Source: Fragilaria crotonensis (taxonomy: Eukaryota; Bacillariophyta; Fragilariophyceae; Fragilariales; Fragilariaceae). From it: a DNA stretch of 64,000 bases. The stretch is taken from assembly GCA_022925895.1 (NCBI GenBank), contig JAKSYS010000113.1, forward strand, positions 1 through 64,000, written 5' to 3'. This document shows, one piece after another, positions 30,058 to 40,043 of the stretch (position 1 is its first letter; each line of letters begins with the position of its first letter). The notes below the pieces were generated by a model. It had not been told where the DNA came from, did not search any database, and saw only the letters and a list, made by a program, of their open reading frames with translations. A program made the position numbers and the translations under genes.

Positions 30058-31785
30058 ATGTCGGTTCCACCATCTGAAGGCTCTACGTCCCGACGAATCT
30101 TCCAGACGAACCTGTTGTTGGAATCCTCGGGACTGCTGTCGAAGGCCGCGGCAATCCAGAAGGATTCGAGATCTCCGATCCTGTCGACGTTCGCCTCACC
30201 GAGGCAATCGCTCAAGCCAGGACTCTTGCTACTGATGAAGAGTCTGTCTTGGGTTCCCAACTCAATGACTGCCCCAGTGGAGCTCCCAGCTCCTTCAAGC
30301 TCAAGCCTCTTGTTCCCTCATTGGGGAATCACTTTGGTGACCAAGGATGAATGGTCTGCTTGGACAGGTGGAAAGCCCAACCACACCTGGACAGGTTTGG
30401 ATGGCTCCATTGCTCTCCTAGAGCACACCTCTCCCAACCAGCTCCGCCCTGTCTATGTTTCTGCAGCCCAGAAGGGCTACAACTTCAGGAGAACTGGGCA
30501 CAAGATCTCCTTCAAGCCAAGTGATGATTTGATCAGCTTCCAGAATGTTGTCTGGGATCATCTCAAGGACACTGGCATGGACTCCATTGCTTACCTCAGG
30601 GACCCAACTGACGACGCCAAGATGACTAACGTTATCAAGGCTCACGCCAGGTACACGGTCCAGTCGGCAAAGTTGTTGGCGGAAGCTCAAGTTCAACGCT
30701 ACGACAAGTATGACCGGACCAACGATATGGCAGCCAGGACCTATTTGCTTGCTTCACTCTCTACTGAGCTAAGCAATAAGGTGACTGAGAAGTTGGATGA
30801 TTCTGATTCCTTCCCAGTTGTTTGGCTCCAGTTCCTCAAGTCCATCCAGTCCACCTCCATTGAGAGGTTTGAAGATCTCAAGGCCATCATCAAGGCCAGG
30901 CTCCCAAGTCAGTACTCTGGAGAGAACCTTGAACAATTGGCAGCTCACTTTCGCAAGGATGCAAATGAGTTGACAACTGCTGGCCAGTATGACCACAACC
31001 TCACTCTGGCCATGCTCAAGATCTTTCTTTTGGCTGGTGGTTCTGGCAATGAGGACTTCCGCTTCCCCCTGAGATCTGTCAAGCAGAACTTGGAGCAAGC
31101 TCTTTTGGACATTGGATTCAAGGACAAGGAAGCTGCCAACCTTCACATGCAAGTCAACAAGCTGACCTACAAGGACATCTGCGCTCACGCAGAGGATGCC
31201 TACAGGACGCTCTTTGACAGGAAGGAGTGGCCACCTGCACGTCACACTCGCGACTCCAAGGCTCCACCAGCTGCATTCGGAAACATGGCGACTCAATCAC
31301 CAGAGCTGAGGTACTCAACCTCATCCAGTCCAAGGCCTCCAACAATGGTGCTGGACTTGCCAAGAAAGGAGTCTGTCACAAGTGCAACAAGCCTGGACAC
31401 TGGTCGCGCGAATGCCCAGAGAACAACAAGGGCAAGGGCAGGAATGGGAATGGCAATGAAAGACCAAAGGATGTCAAGTCCTGAAGTCTACTCCTCCTCC
31501 ATCTGGAGCACCCCAAGTCAAGCAAGCCAATGGAAAGGCTTTCAACTGGTGCGCAAGCTGCAAGCGTTGGACCACTACCCACGCAACGGCAACGCACACT
31601 GGCGTCAAGAAGAGCTCTGAGGGCCCTCAAGGTGTTGGTTCTGCAATCAACAATGTCTCTCTTGCCTTCGATCCATCGGTGTGGACCACGGAAATTGAGG
31701 TCGTCCCAAGTGTGACTGACGCGCTCTTTATCCTGCGCACCATGGTGACCCGGATCCTCCCGTACTCGTTCTACTGCTCACCTAC
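30058..31785 (+). pseudogene. Gag of copia element 2, frameshifted
   Basis: The main frame runs from ATG 30058 to 31620. Its central part (about 30330-31280) is clearly Gag-like: helical, with NVVWDHLKDTGMDSIAYLRD, RTYLLASLSTELSNKVTEKL and SGENLEQLAAHFRKDANEL. Near 31285 the sense moves to another frame that contains the CCHC zinc knuckle CHKCNKPGHWSREC (about 31375-31415). A later part with a second Cys cluster (WCASCKRW) is in a third frame. The N-terminal 80 codons also read better in another frame. The particle protein can therefore not be made intact. Confidence 0.8.
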
Positions 31786-34209
31786 GTGATGGCAATATTT
31801 TCAGTCCCGTTTGCAAAAACTATGTGGACCTCCACGCTGGAAATTATTCAACTCGCCATGGCGCATTTTAACGCCGTCGATTGGAGCCAAGTCATGGCAA
31901 TCCTTCGAGCGCATGTCATGGTCGTTCGCCCGCACGTCTCGCAATTTTTGGAGGCTCACCAGGAGGCGCTCATTGCTCCATTGCTTTGGGCCTTACTGGC
32001 CATGGTCGTACTGTTCTGGCTTCCTAAGCCCAGCTCAACATCGCCTGAGCCTGATCCTAAGGAGCTACCTTCTCGCCGCCATCGTCGTGCTCTCAAGCAA
32101 CACAATCGCAAGGTCACACGACGCGCGAATGTTCCCCAAGCCGGAAGTATTCGCTCCCATGGACTGCATCGCAGGTACCCCATTAACTTGCGATCCATGG
32201 GACGCTACATTCGGAGGAATGCACCAACGTTGGTTGAACAACAGCAGCAAGTGCAGTTGAACGACCTTCACTCCAAGGTTGCAACTCTCCTTCAGCGTGT
32301 CGACTCGCTCAAGCGCTCCATTCCGCGATCAACTCACTGGACCTGCCGCCACTGCAACGATACAATCGTCCATGGGCCAACTGAACCTTGCCCCAAGCTC
32401 CGTAACACATCCCGCTCGCCATCGGATTTGTCGACGCAAGAGGAAGGGCCAGGGATCAACCACTGCGATGTCAACGACGCCTACCTCGACGCTCCGCTTC
32501 GCCAGCAGCGACGCCGCGCTCGCAGGCTTCCCAAGTCCAACGGCGTCTATCGCCCCGTCTCTCCCATTGGCTTCCAAGGCCTAGGGAACCATCAGTGGAC
32601 CTCCAAGCAACTTCAAGCTGCTCGCAAGATGGCAATGCAAGTGAACATGGCTAAGTTTCCAAACGGCAACTACTCCACAATCCTTCGCATGGCTCTCCAG
32701 TCAACCGACCGCTTCCGCGAATCCCTTCCCAAGGCTTCAACGTTTCCTGTCATTTGGGACTCTGGTGCAAGCATCTCGATCACTCCTGACCGCAAGGACT
32801 TTGTTGGACCCATCAACACCCCTGGCCCTATCACTCAACTGCAGGGCATTGCAAAGGGACTCAGGATTGAAGGCCAAGGTCATGTTCTGTGGGCAATGCA
32901 AGATACTCTGGGCAACCTAAGGATGCTCAAGGTCCCAGCATACTTGGTGTCTTGCATCAAGGTCAGGCTCCTATCCACCACAAGCTTGCTCCAAGCTTAC
33001 CCTGGAGAGACCATCACCATTGAAGCTCATCAACTGACCTTGAGTGGCACCTCTGATGAAGCCAGAGGGCAACTCATTGCAAGAGTCAACCCTGACAACA
33101 ACTTGCCTACCTCTGATGCACACCGCAGCTCAGATACTCCCAAGGCAGTTGCAGCTCTCAACATTACTCTCAACACTGTTCATGAGAGCAACCTCAACTT
33201 GACTGAAGCTGAGAAGGAGTTATTAAGGTGGCACCACCGCCTTGGACACCTTTCCTTTCGCAAGATCCAATTCATCATGCGAACTGGAGTCCTGAGTCGG
33301 AGTGAGTCGCATCGATCACTCCATACTGCTGCTTGCCGAATTGTCAACCCTCCCAAGTGTGCCGCATGCCAATATGGGAAGCAACATCAGCGACCAGCTC
33401 CTGCCAAGATCACAACTGTTATCAAGGATCGAGCTGGAGTTCTCAAGGCAGACAACTTGCTCCCTGGACAACAAGTCTCCATTGATCACTTCATTTGTGG
33501 AACAAAGGGAAGGCTCTTCTCTTCAGCTGGAAGGAGCTTGAACTCAGACATGTTTGCTGGTGGCTGCCTCTTCATTGATCATGCTTCCAACTTTGTGCAT
33601 GTTGAGTTTCAGAAGCATCTGAACACTCATGAGACTCTGAAGGCCAAGCAGAACTTTGAGTTGATGGCAAGGGACAGTGGAGTCATTCCACAATCCTATC
33701 TCTCTGACAATGGTGGGAGCTTCACCTCAGCTAAGTTCACTGAGCACCTTGGAACTCTGAAGCAAGTTGTCAAGTTTGCTGGAGTTGGAGCTCACCATCA
33801 CAATGGCCATGCTGAGAGGGCAATCCAAGCGATCATGTCGATTGCTCGGACAATGATGCTCCATTCAGCGGTACATTGGCCAGATGTGGCTGATGCAACA
33901 CTTTGGCCAATGGCAGTCTCCCATGCTATCTTTCTCCACAACCATGTTCCTGATTTGGCAACAGGTCTCTGTCCAAGTGATGTCTTCACCAAGTCAGATG
34001 GGAGCAAAGGAAGTATCATGATCTGCATGTGTGGGGATGTCCTGTGTATGCTCTTGAAAACCATTGCAGATGGAAAGAAGCTGCCTCGCTGGAAGCCTCG
34101 GTCCATCCGCTGCGTCAACATGGGGCTCTCAAAAGCATGCAAGCACAGTCCCCTTGGTTTTGAATCCAGAGACAGGGTACATCACTCCCCAATATCACAT
34201 TGTGTTTGA
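31786..34209 (+). CDS. Copia protease-integrase ORF with an N-terminal membrane segment
   Basis: This frame stays open for 807 codons. Residues about 60-80 form a strongly hydrophobic helix (LIAPLLWALLAMVVLFWL) followed by a very basic stretch, and about residue 187 there is a CxxC pair (TCRHCND). These lie before the protease, where copia elements normally have no membrane domain. The protease motif is WDSGASISI (about 325). The GAG-pre-integrase zinc finger is WHHRLGHLS with CAACQYGKQH. The integrase core has SIDHFICG, YLSDNGGSFTSAKF and HHNGHAERAIQAI, supplying D, D and E. The tail near 34010 loses sense, where the RT part continues in another frame. Confidence 0.88.
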   Translation: MMAIFSVPFAKTMWTSTLEIIQLAMAHFNAVDWSQVMAILRAHVMVVRPHVSQFLEAHQEALIAPLLWALLAMVVLFWLPKPSSTSPEPDPKELPSRRHRRALKQHNRKVTRRANVPQAGSIRSHGLHRRYPINLRSMGRYIRRNAPTLVEQQQQVQLNDLHSKVATLLQRVDSLKRSIPRSTHWTCRHCNDTIVHGPTEPCPKLRNTSRSPSDLSTQEEGPGINHCDVNDAYLDAPLRQQRRRARRLPKSNGVYRPVSPIGFQGLGNHQWTSKQLQAARKMAMQVNMAKFPNGNYSTILRMALQSTDRFRESLPKASTFPVIWDSGASISITPDRKDFVGPINTPGPITQLQGIAKGLRIEGQGHVLWAMQDTLGNLRMLKVPAYLVSCIKVRLLSTTSLLQAYPGETITIEAHQLTLSGTSDEARGQLIARVNPDNNLPTSDAHRSSDTPKAVAALNITLNTVHESNLNLTEAEKELLRWHHRLGHLSFRKIQFIMRTGVLSRSESHRSLHTAACRIVNPPKCAACQYGKQHQRPAPAKITTVIKDRAGVLKADNLLPGQQVSIDHFICGTKGRLFSSAGRSLNSDMFAGGCLFIDHASNFVHVEFQKHLNTHETLKAKQNFELMARDSGVIPQSYLSDNGGSFTSAKFTEHLGTLKQVVKFAGVGAHHHNGHAERAIQAIMSIARTMMLHSAVHWPDVADATLWPMAVSHAIFLHNHVPDLATGLCPSDVFTKSDGSKGSIMICMCGDVLCMLLKTIADGKKLPRWKPRSIRCVNMGLSKACKHSPLGFESRDRVHHSPISHCV

Positions 34210-36556
34210 CGATTGGTTTGCAACGGTGGCTACTAATGTGGATGCCCTCCCGGATTTTAATACAACGCGTTGGGCCCGTTTGTTTGGCGACTCAAGATAT
34301 CAGTTCCCATTCGATGACGACGACAATGATGCTACAGAGGAAGCGCGAATGGACTCCCAAGCTACAGAAGCCATCAATGAGAACCAAACAAGAGTTGCTG
34401 CCTCCATGGATGAAGCTGTTGCAATTGAACAACTCCCAGTTCCTCCCTTGGCTGAGGCTCCACCCAGGACACCAACTGTTCCACAGCCATTGCCAAGCTC
34501 TCCATTGCTCACTCCAAGGCCTCCAACTCCCATGATGTCTCAAACGAGGAGCAGTCTATCGATCCTCGGTCTCTCCAGTCTCCTCCAACGCCAGACATCA
34601 GAACTTCACCTCTGCAACGCCGTCCACACTCCAGCTCACAAGCCAAGGAAGAGACGCCACGCAAGGTCCCAGCTACCCGATCTCCCCAGTTCATCAGCCA
34701 ATCTTCTCCCCAGTTCGGGCAGACCCCAATGTCTGAAACGAGGAGAGTCCTGTTCCAGACAATGCATTCGCCCTTGACTCACCACGTGACGAGCAACCAG
34801 TCAAGTCGCCTCCGCCACCAACGTCTCCGCGCCGGTCCAACCGCATTCGCGCAGCACCACAACGCCTTGGATACGATAACACTCAAGGCCATGGATACTT
34901 TGCTTCTCCAAGTGCTTGGATCTTTGAGGAAAATGGAATCATCCTTTCCCCAACTGCCTTCAAGGCAGCTGCATCTGATCCTGACACTCTGAGCTTTGAC
35001 CAAGCTATGGCTGACATTGAGCATGTGACCAAGTGGATGGAGGCAGCTGCTAAGGAAGTGGCAAGCCTTGAGAAGAATGGGACTTGGAAGGAAGTCAGTA
35101 TCCTTGAAGCCAAGACCAAGATTCTCCCAGGGACTTGGGTATTTCGGCGCAAGCGATCCCCAGATGGAGAAGTCACCAAGTACAAAGCGCTACTGTGTTC
35201 GAGGCGACCTTGAAGAAGGAGAACCTGAAACCTATGCCCCAGTTGTTGCTTGGAGTTCAGTTCGATTGTTCCTTGTCTTGTCCCTAACATTGGGATGGCA
35301 AACTTGCTCCATTGACTTCAGCAGTGCCTTTGTTCAAGCCAACCTAACTGACCCAGTCTGGATCCACATGCCAAGAGGCTTCAAGTCTGATCAGCCAAGC
35401 GACCAAAGGACTTGCCTACGACTTGTTAAGAGCCTCTACGGCCTCTCGGTTGCTCCCGCCTTTGGTATCAACACATTCGTGAAGCACTCCTCCTCCAAGG
35501 ATTGAAGCAGAGTGCCACAGACTCATGCCTCTTGTACAGCAAGACCATCATGATTGTTCTCTATGTTGATGATCTTGGGATTGCCTACTCCAACAAGAAG
35601 GATCTTGACAAACTGTTCCAGGATCTTACTGATTTGGGTTTGGAGTTCACTCGTGAAGGCACCTTCACTGACTTTCTTGGAATCAAGTTTGTCAAGGATG
35701 AAGTCTCCAACACTGTCACCCTAACACAAAAGGGTTTGATTCAGAAGATCATAAAGGCAACAGGACTTCAAGACTGCAACCCCAACCACACTCCTGCTAT
35801 GCAAGCATGCCTTGGGATTGACCCTGATGGAGAACCCATGGATGAGTTCTGGAACTACCGCTCTATTGTTGGAATGCTCTTGTACTTGTCAACAAACACA
35901 AGGCCAGACATCACATTTGCAGTAAGTCAAGTTGCCAGGTTCAATCATTCTCCCAAGAAGAGCCATGCCATGGCAATCAAAACAATTGTCCGCTACTTGC
36001 ACCGCACTGCTGACAAAGGAACTATTGTGACTCCCACTGGAGACCTCTCTCTTGATTGTTATGTTGATGCTGACTTTGCTGGCCTCCATGGTCGTGACCC
36101 TGATCATTCTGACACCAGCGCCAAGTCCCGCACCGGCTACATCATCACCCTTGGAGGTTGTCCAATTCTCTGGAAGTCTCAACTGCAAACAGAGATCTCC
36201 CTGTCCACATTGGAATCTGAGTACTCTGCTCTCAGTGCAAGCATGAGGACTCTGTTGCCACTCGTGATCTTCTTGGAGAAATCTGCAAGGAATTGACTCT
36301 GCCACCTGACTTCAAGTCTACCATTCGCTGCCGAGTCTTGAAGACAACAATGGTGCTCTGCTTCTTGCTACCAAGCAGCATTACTAATCGCACCAAGTAC
36401 TTCCTGGTCAAGTGGCACTTCTTCTGGCACCACGTCCGCAACGGAGATGTTGAAGTGCTCAAGATTGCAACCACTGACCAGTTGGCTGACTACCTTACCA
36501 AGGGCCTCAATCGAGAAGTTTTCGAACGCATTCGAAAGCTTGCTCAAGGTTGGTGA
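34210..36556 (+). pseudogene. Reverse transcriptase-RNase H of element 2, multiply frameshifted
   Basis: Sense moves between frames at least at about 34150, 34740, 35000, 35190, 35500 and 36290. Recognisable blocks are EVASLEKNGTWKEVS and KILPGTWVFRRKRSPDGEV (start of RT), WQTCSIDFSSAFVQANL, the catalytic VLYVDDLGIAY near 35560, YVDADFAGLHG and STLESEYSALSASM (RNase H), and DQLADYLTKGLN near the end. The part between 34210 and 34990 is a Pro/Ser-rich linker. The enzyme cannot be made in one piece. Confidence 0.9.
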
Positions 36557-36688
36557 CACGCGGCACCGCCGCATTTGTGTTGGGTGGATTTAAGAGTGTT
36601 CCCTCTTATCCTGCAAGCCCATATGTTTATTGTTCATGTCCTACATTTTCACCACACCATCACTAATCTATTTCTTGTTTCATTGAAT

Positions 36689-36699
36689 GAGAGGGAGAG
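36689..36699 (+). other. Polypurine tract of copia element 2
   Basis: GAGAGGGAGAG lies directly before the right LTR start (TCAAGG) and supports placing the LTR edge at 36700. Confidence 0.65.
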
Positions 36700-37282
36700 T
36701 CAAGGTACAGCAGCTAACAGCTGTTATTGTGCCGTTATTGACGTTGAAATTTCGTCCCCGCCAGCTGAGTCCCATCCGGCTTTGGATACGAAGATTCTCA
36801 CGCCAACTGTATACGGCGAATCGCCAGTACGAAAACTACAGTTGTCCCGGACTGCTTTCCGCCCTCATAACCTCCTTTCCTACAACAACAATTTGTCCAC
36901 ATTAACCCTGGGCAATCCAACTGTGATTTCCCTTCATGTGCCAACTAATTTACAACATGTGTCCCTCATCATGTTGTCTAAGTCTAACCATGTTGCAACA
37001 GTTGTTGCAATCACCAATTTACTCTTGGAAGTGGAGTTGGTGTTGACATTTCAATGCCCTTATCAGTGGGATGAAGGCTTTGAATGTTCACTCCCACAAC
37101 CCTCTAACTTCGCAAAAGTAGATCGGCAAGATTCAATCGGTCCTGGATTGAATTGGTTCTTTCAAGATGAAACCTAGAAATAAGCTCATAAGTTAAACAA
37201 CACTAGAATTAAAACTCTAAGTTTGACCGAACCCGGATTTCTACGAACTAGTACGCAGCCTTGATCACGCCGTGTACTTCGA
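36700..37282 (+). repeat. Right (3') LTR of copia element 2
   Basis: Matches the left LTR with scattered changes, the most diverged part being about 36995-37050. It starts TCAAGGTACAGCAGC and ends GTACTTCGA. A 200-codon ORF across it is LTR sequence and not a gene. Confidence 0.85.
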
Positions 37283-37469
37283 CTCACTCTGTACATACAT
37301 GGTGCTGGTACTCGGAGCAAACGTATGACAACACAAAATGCACATGAAATTGAGGAGGGACCTTGTTGGCGACAGAACGACGTTTCTACCTTGAACACTT
37401 CAATCCAATTGTCAGTTCTGTGACTGTTACCAGCACCTGCGCCACAGCGTGTGAGTTGAGAGGTCCTAT

Positions 37470-38975
37470 ATGAAAAGTGACTCTGACAGAGTCTTTGCTG
37501 ATCTTGTCAAATGGATAACACAACCACCTGCCATTGGAGGCCACGTTCACGAAAGTCTAGAGATGCGTGGGGACGGGTCGGCACGTGGTTTGTTCGTCAG
37601 GGCGCGCATCTCTCAGGGCGAGACACTAGTGGCACTCCCAGAAAGTCTAGCAGTTAGTGGGTCAACTTCACCGATGTCATACGGAGACCGTTCCGCGTCA
37701 AGTTGGCTGCGGTGCATTGCGGCATACTACAGAGCCCGGCAAAACCGAGAACGTTTTCAACAGTACTTCGATTCGCTTCCAAAAGTGTACGACTCTCTTC
37801 TCAACTGGACCGATGACGAAGTGGCAGTCTACTTATCCGGAACCACTTTGTGCAGCCTTGTCTTACGGGACCGACAAGACAATGTTCTAGAAGAAAGATA
37901 TCAAGAAGCTGTGCGCCCGTACCTGGAACACCTCGGTCTAGTCTCGTCATCCGATTCGATTTCAGAGGAGGTGGCTCATTTTCGGGAGGCTTGCATGTGT
38001 GTTTCAACCAGAGGATTTCACCTTGAAGAATCTGTGTGCAGTTCGCTCTACTCCGGCCCTTTTCTTCTCCCATTTATCGACCTGCTCAACCACGATGCCA
38101 CTCGCAAATGTACGACTTTGCACTACGTGGAAGGCCAGTTCCTAATGAAGGCAGAACGCGACATTGAAGAGGACGAAGAGGTGTGTCATTCATATGGCAC
38201 GAAGCTCACCTCTATGCAAGTCCTCCAAACGTTTGGGTTTGTTCCGGAAAGTTCGATTGACGCAGCGGAGAGGAGTGTCAGAGTTGGTGATCATGTCACC
38301 CCAGCGATCCTCACGAAGCTTGAGGTGGTGTCAGCCTGCCAAAGCGTCATAGCATCGTCATTTCCTGCCGAAGTGCGTTCATATATGGAATCCTCAAAGA
38401 GCCTTAAATGCGAAGAAAGTTGGGACTTGGAACTGGACGTGACAACTCGAGACTTGGCATTCCTCCCAGACGACTTCGTCGTTTCTTGCGTATGCCCCTT
38501 ATCAGAAGGATTGATTACGCTTTGCTGTACGTTGTTTCTTCCTCCTGATGTCTACTCTGAATTCATGGCAAGTGGGGCCACTCTTCTTGAAAGAAACGTG
38601 CTTGACGACTACTATCTGGGAAAACTTGTTTGTAAAGCTATAGGCGTCGCAATTGCGTCAAAGGTATCGACATACTCACCCGTAACGATACTTGGGTCAG
38701 GCATGCCGGAACAGCACCACCATGACGATTTTTCCCTTCTGCGAGAAATTCGTCGTAAACCTGAGCTTCAGCGCGCGCTCTTTGGTTTGACTATCAGGCT
38801 CGAAGAGAAATCTTGCTTGGCGGCACTTCGATCTGATGTTCAGTACATTAGTCACTGCTTGGGAGGGATTTCATTGTCGAGCAATAACGTCGAGGTCGCC
38901 GTTTCCCATTGCGATTCGACGGCGAGCTGCGAACCCAATTCGAAGAAGGCCAAGCATGCCCTCCTTTCCAGCTAG
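37470..38975 (+). CDS. SET-domain protein lysine methyltransferase (SETD6/Rubisco-LSMT type)
   Basis: This single-exon gene of 501 codons starts with ATG at 37470. The SET domain begins near residue 25 (GDGSARGLFVRARISQGETL) and is interrupted by a helical insert, as in the SETD6/RKM/LSMT class. The core motifs are LPFIDLLNHD (about 203) and EEVCHSYGTKLTSMQVLQTFGF (about 237-258), which supply the cofactor-binding NH and the catalytic Tyr. A C-terminal substrate-binding region follows. The tail carries NSKKAKH, a small basic cluster. Such enzymes methylate lysines of non-histone proteins; the substrate cannot be read from sequence. Its start lies 187 bp from the retrotransposon LTR, so its promoter may be partly transposon-derived. 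Confidence 0.88.
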   Translation: MKSDSDRVFADLVKWITQPPAIGGHVHESLEMRGDGSARGLFVRARISQGETLVALPESLAVSGSTSPMSYGDRSASSWLRCIAAYYRARQNRERFQQYFDSLPKVYDSLLNWTDDEVAVYLSGTTLCSLVLRDRQDNVLEERYQEAVRPYLEHLGLVSSSDSISEEVAHFREACMCVSTRGFHLEESVCSSLYSGPFLLPFIDLLNHDATRKCTTLHYVEGQFLMKAERDIEEDEEVCHSYGTKLTSMQVLQTFGFVPESSIDAAERSVRVGDHVTPAILTKLEVVSACQSVIASSFPAEVRSYMESSKSLKCEESWDLELDVTTRDLAFLPDDFVVSCVCPLSEGLITLCCTLFLPPDVYSEFMASGATLLERNVLDDYYLGKLVCKAIGVAIASKVSTYSPVTILGSGMPEQHHHDDFSLLREIRRKPELQRALFGLTIRLEEKSCLAALRSDVQYISHCLGGISLSSNNVEVAVSHCDSTASCEPNSKKAKHALLSS

Positions 38976-40043
38976 GAGGTCTGATTGCATTGATATCTTG
39001 ACTGTGCAACGGTCACTACTGTATGTCAGGACTCTGTTTCTCCCTTCTGCCTGTTCTGGATTATAGGCATCTTTGCGTCAATGTCGTATGACATCCTTCG
39101 ACGCGGTCCCACGTCATCAACAAATTACCAGGTCTATCTGATGCATCCTTGATCGGAGGATTATAGACTTGAATAGGTCTACCTCATGCGGTTTTACGTC
39201 ATGCTGGTAGATTCGAAGTCTTAAGTCCAAGATTGATCGTAGCAGTACAAGGTACAAGTACTTGTCTGCATACCAGTATATCGGTAAAAGAGTACGGCTG
39301 GTTGCATTCATGGGAAAATTATAGTAGCCCACGTAGACCTTGGTATAAAACATTAGCATTAACCCTGTAGACTTAAAATTATCGTGCCAAATTACATGCT
39401 GTGATCGGCTCACGATGGCGAGCAATGGTTTGTCAAGATCTCCGCCGTTTCTAGGTTTTTAGTATTTCCTCAAAAGGTTTTAGATGTGTTATTATGACCA
39501 TGAGTGGAAAGCTTGCAAGGAAATATAGAAGACCTGAAAATTGTAAAACTATGACCATATCGGTAGTTGCCACTTGCCACCATAGTGACAAGCCATTCTT
39601 GTGTGAGTGAAACAACGAACTCAAGGGCTTCGAGTGTCTGGGAATTTCTTGGATAATTAAATCTATACGAGGGCCTACGTATCCTACTAAAATGATCTTC
39701 TCCGTGCAACCAGCTATAGGTTCAACCTTTGTGTTCTCCAGTACTCGTACTCGAGTACTTGTTCTTGTCCGCGTACAAGTACGAGCGCAGCCAATTGCAA
39801 AAGTACTGGAGGGTTACAGTACCGGTACTCGAGTATACCAGTATTGATATTAGCATAGTACCAGCGTAATCTGCAATCTGCACTCGCACAAATTGCAGGA
39901 TTGCGCATCAGCAAACAAACGTTAGGAATGGCAAGGATCGAAAGGACCACAACATCAGTGTATTAAGTGCAGGAATGCATGTGACTCGAAACTGAAACAT
40001 TTATAGCATTTTGTTTCAAAGAACAACAAGTACTTGACCAGCC
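38976..40043. other. Intergenic region with a MITE and GTAC tract
   Basis: It contains the inverted-repeat element at 39295-39716 and a GTAC-rich tract at about 39735-39850 (GTACTCGAGTACTTG and similar). No gene is supported. Confidence 0.5.
39295..39716. mobile_element. MITE with long terminal inverted repeats, copy 1
   Basis: The left end GCTGGTTGCATTCATGGG and the right end GTGCAACCAGC are inverted repeats. Further inside, TAGTAGCCCACGTAGACC on the left matches the reverse complement of GGCCTACGTATCCTACTA on the right, so the inverted repeats reach about 55 bp. A second copy lies at 55618-56064. TA dinucleotides flank both copies (39293-39294 and 39717-39718 here), which suggests Tc1/mariner-like insertion. 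There is no ORF of substance. Confidence 0.7.

Larger units (their letters stand above)
29232..37282 (+). mobile_element. Ty1/copia LTR retrotransposon 2, plus strand, degenerate
   Basis: The order is LTR, primer site, gag, protease-integrase, RT-RNase H, polypurine tract, LTR. The two LTRs of about 580 bp differ at many positions (for example CAGCTGACAG versus CAGCTAACAG, and CTAATTTCCAAC versus CTAATTTACAAC), so this copy is much older than element 1. Gag and the RT part of pol are broken by several frame changes, while the central ORF of 807 codons is still open. I find no target-site duplication: the flanks are AGTAG on the left and CTCAC on the right. It ends 187 bp before the SET-domain gene. 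Confidence 0.93.

Noticed and set aside
36575-37177. 200-codon ORF in the right LTR
   Set aside because: The same sequence is repeated in the left LTR; it is noncoding LTR DNA.
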